From DATLXU01 sp035575515 (GTDB lineage Bacteria > Acidobacteriota > Blastocatellia > UBA7656), in the NCBI GenBank assembly GCA_035575515.1, contig DATLXU010000074.1, positions 24,391 to 88,390 on the forward strand: a stretch of 64,000 nucleotides of DNA, given 5' to 3'. A program made the position numbers and the translations under genes. The notes under the pieces are model-generated. The model saw nothing but the letters and a program-made list of their open reading frames with translations. It made no database searches and was not told the origin of the DNA. Positions 42,510 to 49,425 of the stretch are shown here, in pieces (positions within the stretch are counted from its first letter, which is position 1; every line of letters begins with the position of its first letter).

Positions 42510-44451
42510 TAACAAGAACCCAAAGGAAGAGACGCATAATTTCGGGCTGCGATTGTATTCAGTTCAGTACCTTGTGCTGGTCATCATCATCGCGCTCGGC
42601 ATCCGGTTCTACTTTCTACAGGTCACACGGCACGAAGAATACAAGGCGCAGGCTGAAAACAACCGCATTCGCGAAATACCAATTCCTGCGCCGCGCGGCG
42701 CGATTCTCGACCGCGAAGGTCGTCCCCTCGTTGACAACACTCCGGCCTGGAACATCGTCGTGTTCCCCGAAGATATAAAGGATAAAGACGAGACCATTCG
42801 AGCGCTGGTCGAGAATCTGAATATTGACCGCGACGAATTGCTCGAAGAGTTGAATGACCCTATGCGCCCGAAGTCGCAGCCGGTCATCGTAAAGCAGAAG
42901 GCCAGTCACGCCGATCTTTCATGGGTCTTCAGCCATGAGCTTGAGCACCCTGAGATTACCGCAGAGCAACAGCCGCAGCGCGTCTATCCGTATGGCACGC
43001 TGGCCGCGCACGTTCTTGGCTACATCGGTGAGATAAGCCCCAAACAACTCGAGAAGCCCGAGTATGCAGGATACAAGCAAGGCGACATAATCGGGCAGGG
43101 CGGGCTTGAGGCCGTCTATGACAAAATTCTTCGCGGCGTTGATGGCAAGCGGCGAATCATCGTCGACAGTCACGGTCGCCCAAGGGGTGAAATTGAGCGC
43201 ATCGAGCCGATCAAAGGGCAGGACATCGTCACGACTTTAGACCTCGACATTCAAAAAGCAGCCGAAGAGCAGTTCTATTCCAAGCATGACACGGGAGCGG
43301 CAATTGCAATGGACCCGCGCAACGGCGAGATACTGGCGATGGTGTCGGTTCCGAGCTTCGACCCGAACGTTTTCGCGCAGAATGTCATATCGAGCGAGAA
43401 TCGCAAAGCCGTCCGCGCGATTATAAACGATCCGGCGAAACCGCTCTTCAATAAAGCGATTCAGAGCATCTATCCAACAGGCTCGACGTGGAAGATATTG
43501 ATGGCGACGGCGGCGTTGGAAGAAGGGATTATCACGCCAAAAAATTCTAGGCTTGTGTGCGGAGGCGGGATTGCGGTCGGCAACCGCTTTGTTCATTGCG
43601 GCGGCAATCACGGCTCGCCCGATATTCACGTCGCAATTGTGAAATCCTGCGACGGCTATTTCTACCGGCTCGGCCTGAAGCTGGGCGTGGATAAGATCAA
43701 CGAGTGGGTGACGAAGTTCGGCATGGGACAGAAGACAGGGATTGATCTGCCGCACGAGGAACGCGGAATTATTCCGAGCCGCGAGTGGAAGAAGAAGGTC
43801 AATCCGGCTGACCCTGTGTGGAAAGATTTCGATACCGTCATTGCCTCAATCGGTCAAGGCTCGGTCGCAGTGCCGCCGATGCAGTTGCTGCGGGCCGAAG
43901 CGGGCATCATCAACGGAGGCCATTTCCACACGCCGCACTTTCTTAAAGAGGCCAAAGCTACAAAACTCAAGGAGGTTCAATATTACGAAGACACGAAGGC
44001 TGTGGATATTAACCTCTCGCCCGTGACTGTCGAGACGGTGACTTATGGAATGTGGGGTGTCGTAAACGAAGGCGGAACGGCGGGCGGTGTCGGCTTCCCG
44101 AAGGATTTGAACATCGGCGGAAAGACCGGAACGGCTCAGGTCATCGCCAAAGAAAAGGTTAGAGGCAAAGAGCATAAAGACCATTCGTGGTTCATAAGCT
44201 TTGCGCCAATGCATACGGACCAGCCAGCAGAGATCGGCGTCGTGTGCATAACCGAAAACGGCGGCTGGGGCGCGACAGCATCTGCGCCCAAAGTCAAAAT
44301 GATTATGGGAACGTACTGGTCGAAGAAACTCGGACGCCCCGTGTTGCCTGAGTTGGTTGCGCAACAGACGCCGCCGAATCCCAACACGCTCGCGTCAACT
44401 CGATTGCGCCCGGCAGTGGATGCTGTTCGAAGGCGCACGGTTGTTCAGTAG
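42502..44451 (+). CDS. mrdA: Penicillin-binding protein 2 (elongasome transpeptidase)
   Basis: A 649-residue class B PBP with one N-terminal membrane segment (LVIIIALGIRFYFLQVT), a pedestal domain starting at PIPAPRGAILDREGRPLVDN, and a transpeptidase domain with STWK (in PTGSTWKI) carrying the nucleophile, SCDGYF as the SxN-type motif, and KTGTAQ as KTG. It cross-links new peptidoglycan with RodA. ATG 42502, inside the end of mreD, has AAGAGG upstream; a longer frame at 42442 is not used. Confidence 0.96.
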   Translation: MSSNKNPKEETHNFGLRLYSVQYLVLVIIIALGIRFYFLQVTRHEEYKAQAENNRIREIPIPAPRGAILDREGRPLVDNTPAWNIVVFPEDIKDKDETIRALVENLNIDRDELLEELNDPMRPKSQPVIVKQKASHADLSWVFSHELEHPEITAEQQPQRVYPYGTLAAHVLGYIGEISPKQLEKPEYAGYKQGDIIGQGGLEAVYDKILRGVDGKRRIIVDSHGRPRGEIERIEPIKGQDIVTTLDLDIQKAAEEQFYSKHDTGAAIAMDPRNGEILAMVSVPSFDPNVFAQNVISSENRKAVRAIINDPAKPLFNKAIQSIYPTGSTWKILMATAALEEGIITPKNSRLVCGGGIAVGNRFVHCGGNHGSPDIHVAIVKSCDGYFYRLGLKLGVDKINEWVTKFGMGQKTGIDLPHEERGIIPSREWKKKVNPADPVWKDFDTVIASIGQGSVAVPPMQLLRAEAGIINGGHFHTPHFLKEAKATKLKEVQYYEDTKAVDINLSPVTVETVTYGMWGVVNEGGTAGGVGFPKDLNIGGKTGTAQVIAKEKVRGKEHKDHSWFISFAPMHTDQPAEIGVVCITENGGWGATASAPKVKMIMGTYWSKKLGRPVLPELVAQQTPPNPNTLASTRLRPAVDAVRRRTVVQ

Positions 44452-44552
44452 CAAATAGTTATCGCTTCGCAAGGTGGATGCGCGCGAAGCTGTTATCAAC
44501 AGAGAGAGAGTAGAGTCGAGACGGCGGCCTGCGGGTCGTTTATCAAAGGGTG

Positions 44553-45641
44553 ATGGTAGAACTGAATCGAAGAAGCTTAAGAGATGTCGACTGGCTGTTG
44601 CTCGTGACGCCAATCGCGCTTACTGCTTTCGGCTGCATTGGCATACACAGCACTGCGCCGGGCACGGAGCTTAAGAAGCAGATCATCGCACTCGGCATCG
44701 GAGTTTTCATTGCGCTCGTGCTAATGTTCACCGATTACCGGAAAGTCCTCGTCAACGTCGCTCCCATCCTTTACGCCATCGTCATAGTGCTACTCGTCCT
44801 AGTCCTAAAATTCGGAAGAGAAGTGAACGGCAATAAAGCCTGGTTGCAGGTTTTAGGTTTCAGCCTACAGCCGAGCGAGTTCGCCAAAGTCGCGACAATC
44901 CTGATGCTGGCGCGGCAGATGGCGCAGCCTCGTCCGGGTTCGCTCACGATTAAGGACATGGCCATCATGGCTTTGATCGTGATGCCGCCGATTGTCCTGA
45001 TCCACCTCGAAAACGACACGGGAACATTGCTCACGTTCGGCGCAATACTCGGCTCGTTCTATTTTTTGGGAGGGGCGCGTAAGATTATACTTGCCGGTGG
45101 AGTCGTTGCCGTCATCGTGGGGCTAATAGCGATATATCCGCACCTGCATGGCTATCAGAAGCAGCGCATTGACGCTGTGCTTCACCCTGAGCTTGTCGAC
45201 CCGAAGGGCTATGCCTATCAGACTATTCAATCGGTAATCGCTGTCGGTTCTGGCGGGCTTTACGGCAAAGGGATAGGTGAGGGCACACAGGGAAAGCTTG
45301 GCTTTCTACCCTTCGCGTGGACAGATTTCATAGCCGCAGTCATCGCCGAAGAGATGGGATTTGTCGGCATTGCGATTATGCTCCTGTTATACCTAGTCTT
45401 TCTCTGGCGAATGATCCACGTGGCGCAAGGATCGCGCGACCGCGCGGGCGCGCTTATGATCATGGGATTCGTGTCTCTGATTGCGTTCCACATCTTTTGC
45501 AATCTCGGCATGGTAGTTGGGATAATGCCGATTATGGGGATTCCGCTGCCGCTGATGAGTTCGGGCGGCACGGCTGTGATGGCCGTGTTCGCAGGCGTTG
45601 GGCTTACTCTCAGTGTGAGGCTCAGGCGTTTCGTTAATTAA
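44553..45641 (+). CDS. rodA: SEDS peptidoglycan polymerase RodA
   Basis: A 362-residue polytopic SEDS glycosyltransferase that makes glycan strands in partnership with PBP2. Hallmarks: GNKAWLQVLGFSLQPSEFAK with the conserved Glu/Lys region, VLIHLENDTGTLLTFG, the large loop with QKQRIDAVLHPELVDPKGYA, SVIAVGSGGLYGKGIGEGTQ with the essential acidic residue in the following LPFAWTDFIAAVIAEE, and PLPLMSSGGTA at the end. Starts at ATG 44553 (GTG 44550 possible). Confidence 0.96.
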   Translation: MVELNRRSLRDVDWLLLVTPIALTAFGCIGIHSTAPGTELKKQIIALGIGVFIALVLMFTDYRKVLVNVAPILYAIVIVLLVLVLKFGREVNGNKAWLQVLGFSLQPSEFAKVATILMLARQMAQPRPGSLTIKDMAIMALIVMPPIVLIHLENDTGTLLTFGAILGSFYFLGGARKIILAGGVVAVIVGLIAIYPHLHGYQKQRIDAVLHPELVDPKGYAYQTIQSVIAVGSGGLYGKGIGEGTQGKLGFLPFAWTDFIAAVIAEEMGFVGIAIMLLLYLVFLWRMIHVAQGSRDRAGALMIMGFVSLIAFHIFCNLGMVVGIMPIMGIPLPLMSSGGTAVMAVFAGVGLTLSVRLRRFVN

Positions 45642-45659
45642 GAGCAAGTTGGAGAGAAG

Positions 45660-46052
45660 ATGGCGAAACACTATTTTGAACAACTCGAAGCGCCTTTGAT
45701 CGTGGCATTGGATATTAATGCTATGAAGTTGAGTGACGAGCAGTTCTTTCAACTTTGCCAAGATAATGAAAATCTGCGCCTAGAACTTACAGCACAGGGA
45801 GAGTTGATACTTATCTGTCCCGATTTCGTGTTGGAGTTGCGCTCAAAGTCAGACAGCTTGAAATACCTGCAGGCGAAGATGCGGGAGTACATTTCAAACG
45901 GCGCGCAACCCGACTGGCTGATTGATCCTATTGCGAGACGAGTTTATGTTTATCGCCCGAACAGAGAGACTGAGATTTTAGATAACCCACGGACCAATGC
46001 GGGCGATCCCGCGTTGCCGGGTTGTATTTTGGACTTGAAAGATATTTGGTAA
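45660..46052 (+). pseudogene. Internally deleted Uma2-family endonuclease-like gene
   Basis: The 130 residues match both ends of Uma2 (DUF820, PD-(D/E)XK fold) proteins: the start MKLSDEQFFQLCQDNENLRL with LTAQGEL, and the end ICPDFVLELRSKSDSLKYLQ, NGAQPDWLIDPIARRVYVYR and LPGCILDLKDIW. Typical members have about 190 residues; here LTAQGELI joins straight to LICPDFVLEL, so some 60-70 residues, including the segment with the catalytic Asp, are gone with the frame kept. The stop is directly followed by the ATG of the radical SAM gene (TAAATG). A nonfunctional remnant is likely; a short novel protein cannot be excluded. Confidence 0.75.
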
Positions 46053-48959
46053 ATGACGATTCGGATGGATTATCGAGCAATCTTAGATCAAATTCTTCCT
46101 ACCGTTGAAAAGCCCGCGCGCTACGTCGGCGGCGAGTGGAATGCCGTGCGCAAACCTCAAAGCCAGATCAACGCGCGCATTGCGCTCTGCTTTCCCGATG
46201 TTTACGAAATCGGAATGAGCCACCTCGGATTGAAGATTCTTTACGGCCTTTTGAACAGCCGCGAGGGCTGGGCCGCAGAGCGAGTCTATGCGCCGTGGCC
46301 CGACATGGAAGCGCGGCTGCGCGAGCGCAATCTGCCTCTGCTTTCGCTTGAAAGCTACACTCCGCTTTGCGATTTCGATATCGTCGGCTTTTCGCTTCAG
46401 TATGAACTGACCTACACAAACGTTCTGACGATGCTCGATCTTGGCCGAATACCGCTGCGCACGAGTGAGCGAATGCTTGATGATCCGCTCGTCATAGCGG
46501 GCGGCCCGACCGTCTATTCGTGCGAGCCGATTGCTGACTTCATTGACGTGTTCGTCATTGGCGACGGCGAAGAGGCTTTTCCCGAACTCGTCGAGCGATA
46601 CCTTGAACTGCGCGATTCTGATATGGATTTGACGCGCGAGCAGGTCTTGAAAGAGATTGCGCGCATTGAAGGGATGTACGTCCCTTCGCTTTATCCAATA
46701 TCGGTCAGCCCTCATCATGGATTATTGATTGTTGATAAACCGAAGGACGAAGAGATTCCATTTCCGGTGCGCCGTCGCGTCGTCAGGAACATTAATGATT
46801 ATCCTTTCCCGTCAAACTCGCCTGTGCCGAACATTGAAGCGGTTCATGATCGAATGGCGCTTGAGATCGCTCGCGGGTGCGTTGACGGCTGCCGCTTCTG
46901 TCAGGCGGGGACGATTTATCGCCCCGTGCGCGAGCGCGACCCGAAGCAGATAGTTGACACGCTTATTGACGGGATCGAGCAGGGCGGCTACGACGAGACG
47001 AGCCTTACTTCGCTTTCGACGGCTGATTACACCTGCCTTGAGCCACTCGTTAAGATATTGGGTCGTGAGCTTGAGCGGCGAAAGGTCAGCTTCTCAGTTT
47101 CGAGCCTTCGCGCATCAGGCGTGACGGAATCGCTTGCGCGCGAGATTGCGCGGGTGAGAAAAACGGGATTCACCATCGCGCCCGAAGCTGGCACTCAGCG
47201 GATGCGCGATGTGATTAACAAGAACATCACCGAGCAGGACGTGATGAACTCCTGCACCGTTGCGTTTGAAGAAGGCTGGTCGGCGATGAAGATGTATTTC
47301 ATGATCGGTCTGCCGACAGAAACAGACGAGGACGTGCAGGGCATTGCTGAGCTTGGCCGAAAAGTGCGCGACCTTGGCCGCGCCCGTTTCAACAGGAACA
47401 TTAAAGTCACATGCTCGGCCTCTTACTTTGTGCCCAAGCCGCACACGCCGTTTCAGTGGTGTGCGCAGGAAGATCTCGAATCAATCAAGCGCAAGCAGCG
47501 CGTGCTGCGCGAGCTTGGCCGCCGTTACCGAATCGAAATCAAGGTGCATCATGCGGAGACCTCTCTGCTTGAAGGCATAATCTCGCGCGGCGACCGAAGG
47601 CTGTGTCGAGTCATTGAGCGAGCGTGGCGAATGGGCTGTCGCTTCGACGGATGGACCGACCATTTCAATTTTGAGAAATGGATGGAGGCGTTCAGAGAAG
47701 AGGGCGTTGACATACAGCCTTACCTTCAGGAGTTTCCCGTTCGTGAATTTGATAAGCCCGGCGCCCCGCTCGTCCAACTGCCGTGGGACCACATTGATAC
47801 TTTGGTGAAGCGCGAGTTCAACGCTCGCGAATACATGAAAGGCATCAAGGCAAAGATTTCACCCCCGTGCGAATTGCCTGTGAAGATAATTGACGGGCGG
47901 CCAACAGCGATAGCTCCGTCGCACGAGGAGTTCGAGCGCGTGGCAAATCAGCCATTGCTTTGTTACGCGTGCGGGCTTGAGTGTGACCTGACCAAATCAC
48001 GCGAGCATCTTTCGAAGGCATTCGAGATGCATCAAGAGGTGCGCACATATCAAGAGCGCATAGCCTCTGTGCGGGAGTTGATTGATCGTCCGCTGGTTCA
48101 GTTGCAGGGGTCAGGGGCAGAAATCGGAATGGCGGCTGACTCAGAACAAGCTCTGAGAGGCAATTCAAAATCAGCCGCTACCCTGACCCCTGCTCACCGG
48201 TATCGCGCAACGTTCGAGAAGGGCGAAGAAGTAAAGTATCTTTCGCATCTCGACCTGACGCGGGCTTTGCCGCGCGCGTTCCGTCGAGCGAGGATCACGC
48301 TGGGCTACAGTCATGGGTATCATCCGATGCCTTTGATACAATACGGTCCTGCGCTTGGCGTGGGCACTGTCGGCGAAAACGAGTTCATTGATTTCGATTC
48401 GCCCGATGAGCTTCAAGAGAGCGAGTTCATCAATCGGATTAATGCGGCGCTGCCCGCAGGGTTCAGATTTAAATCGCTTGCGAAATTGCCTGTGGGCGCG
48501 CAGGCGCTAATCAAAGAGATCAATCGGGCCGAATACCTGATCAGACTCGATGCGATTGAGATTCAAGCGGCAGTTGAAAGGGCGCGGCATGAACGGGCGG
48601 AGCTTTCATCGTTGAATGCGGAAGAGATTCACTCGAGGCTCGCCAATGAATTCTTGTCGCGCGAGTCGTGGGTAATTGAGCGGGCGCGGAAGGGCAAGCG
48701 CCAGCTCGTTGATGTGCGACGCTACGTTAAAGCTATCAACTACGATGCAGCGCACGCGTGCCTGCAAATAGTTACGGAGATTTCAGCAAACGGCGGCGCG
48801 AAGCCGACCGAAGTCGTTGCAGCAATTTACGGTTTGACGGAAGAAGAAAAAAACTCACTCAGCTCAAGGGTGCGACGCTTGCGACTGTTCTCGGATCAAT
48901 CGAGCGGCTTACCGCCCTCAGATCGAGAAGTCGCTGCCGCGCGCTTGAGCGCGAAATAG
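46053..48959 (+). CDS. B12-binding radical SAM protein fused to TIGR03936 domain
   Basis: A 968-residue fusion. Residues about 1-200 form a B12-binding-like domain (CFPDVYEIGMSHLGLKILYG), followed by a radical SAM core with the 4Fe-4S motif CVDGCRFC near 276 and GFTIAPEAGTQRMR. A Cys segment CYACGLECDL is near 637. After a linker at about 684-714, a TIGR03936/DUF2344 domain begins (YRATFEKGEEVKYLSHLDLT). The two parts (TIGR03960 and TIGR03936) are commonly adjacent or fused and lie near rne/rng and ribosomal genes; the modification they carry out is not settled, an RNA or ribosome target being suspected. The linker is encoded by a palindromic repeat (48105-48192). Confidence 0.9.
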   Translation: MTIRMDYRAILDQILPTVEKPARYVGGEWNAVRKPQSQINARIALCFPDVYEIGMSHLGLKILYGLLNSREGWAAERVYAPWPDMEARLRERNLPLLSLESYTPLCDFDIVGFSLQYELTYTNVLTMLDLGRIPLRTSERMLDDPLVIAGGPTVYSCEPIADFIDVFVIGDGEEAFPELVERYLELRDSDMDLTREQVLKEIARIEGMYVPSLYPISVSPHHGLLIVDKPKDEEIPFPVRRRVVRNINDYPFPSNSPVPNIEAVHDRMALEIARGCVDGCRFCQAGTIYRPVRERDPKQIVDTLIDGIEQGGYDETSLTSLSTADYTCLEPLVKILGRELERRKVSFSVSSLRASGVTESLAREIARVRKTGFTIAPEAGTQRMRDVINKNITEQDVMNSCTVAFEEGWSAMKMYFMIGLPTETDEDVQGIAELGRKVRDLGRARFNRNIKVTCSASYFVPKPHTPFQWCAQEDLESIKRKQRVLRELGRRYRIEIKVHHAETSLLEGIISRGDRRLCRVIERAWRMGCRFDGWTDHFNFEKWMEAFREEGVDIQPYLQEFPVREFDKPGAPLVQLPWDHIDTLVKREFNAREYMKGIKAKISPPCELPVKIIDGRPTAIAPSHEEFERVANQPLLCYACGLECDLTKSREHLSKAFEMHQEVRTYQERIASVRELIDRPLVQLQGSGAEIGMAADSEQALRGNSKSAATLTPAHRYRATFEKGEEVKYLSHLDLTRALPRAFRRARITLGYSHGYHPMPLIQYGPALGVGTVGENEFIDFDSPDELQESEFINRINAALPAGFRFKSLAKLPVGAQALIKEINRAEYLIRLDAIEIQAAVERARHERAELSSLNAEEIHSRLANEFLSRESWVIERARKGKRQLVDVRRYVKAINYDAAHACLQIVTEISANGGAKPTEVVAAIYGLTEEEKNSLSSRVRRLRLFSDQSSGLPPSDREVAAARLSAK
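48105..48192. repeat. Nested palindromic element inserted in frame in coding sequence
   Basis: Perfect outer arms CAGGGGTCAGGG (48105-48116) and CCCTGACCCCTG (48181-48192), inner arms GCGGCTGA (48132-48139) and TCAGCCGC (48171-48178), and a central CTCAGA/TCTGAG hairpin (48140-48145, 48152-48157). The element, about 88 bases, falls in the linker between the two domains of the radical SAM fusion and is translated as polar residues. Confidence 0.85.
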
Positions 48960-49425
48960 TTTTCAGTTTTCTATGTTGAATGCTGAAGGGCTTCGTAGAA
49001 ACAAGCCTCAACATTGAAAAAAGAAAGACTGAGGACGGAAACTAATAGGAGTTTGTTCCGGCAAGGAGCACAGGCAAGTTTTGACACAGCCTCGCCGAGC
49101 GTTTAAGTCGCCGCCTGATGGCCGCGAGGCGAAGTTATGAAAAGAGAGTAAGGTCAGCGCTGAGTTCTGACCAGAGCGAAATCATTGTCGCCTTGAAATT
49201 AAATTTCGCAGGCGAAATGCGCTTGAACAGGTTCTTGAATCTTCATTCTTTTTAAGCCGGAGCATTCGTTCCTGCTTAAATCAAGTCTCGGAACTCAGCC
49301 GTGCCTGCTATTGGCATCTCGCGGAATTGAAAGTTTGCCTGGATTAATTAATCCAGCATCAGCGCGCGATATTCTCTACGCTGCCTGCCTTGAGCCTGCC
49401 GGTGCAACAACTTTCAGGAGAATAC
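48960..49425. other. Gene-free, structure-rich leader of the RNase E/G gene
   Basis: No reading frame is seen. Stems visible by eye: GCCTCGC (49089-49095) with GCGAGGC (49124-49130); GGTCAG (49152-49157) with CTGACC (49167-49172); and the perfect palindrome CTGGATTAATTAATCCAG at 49339-49356. The long leader may carry a control element, in line with autoregulation of RNase E through its own 5' region in enterobacteria (analogy only). Confidence 0.5.
49339..49356. promoter_or_regulatory. Perfect 18-bp palindrome upstream of the RNase gene
   Basis: CTGGATTAATTAATCCAG is fully self-complementary without a loop, as expected for a dimeric repressor site rather than an RNA hairpin. It lies 69 bases before the RNase start codon. 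Confidence 0.4.

Noticed and set aside
44495..44510. DnaA-box-like GTTATCAACA
   Set aside because: It is single, with one mismatch, and there is no cluster, AT-rich unwinding region or dnaA/dnaN nearby.
49045..49130. Resemblance to a cyclic di-GMP riboswitch (ACAGGCAA and AGCCTC words)
   Set aside because: The conserved GGGACGCAAAGCC core and tetraloop-receptor pair are missing, so only generic structure remains.
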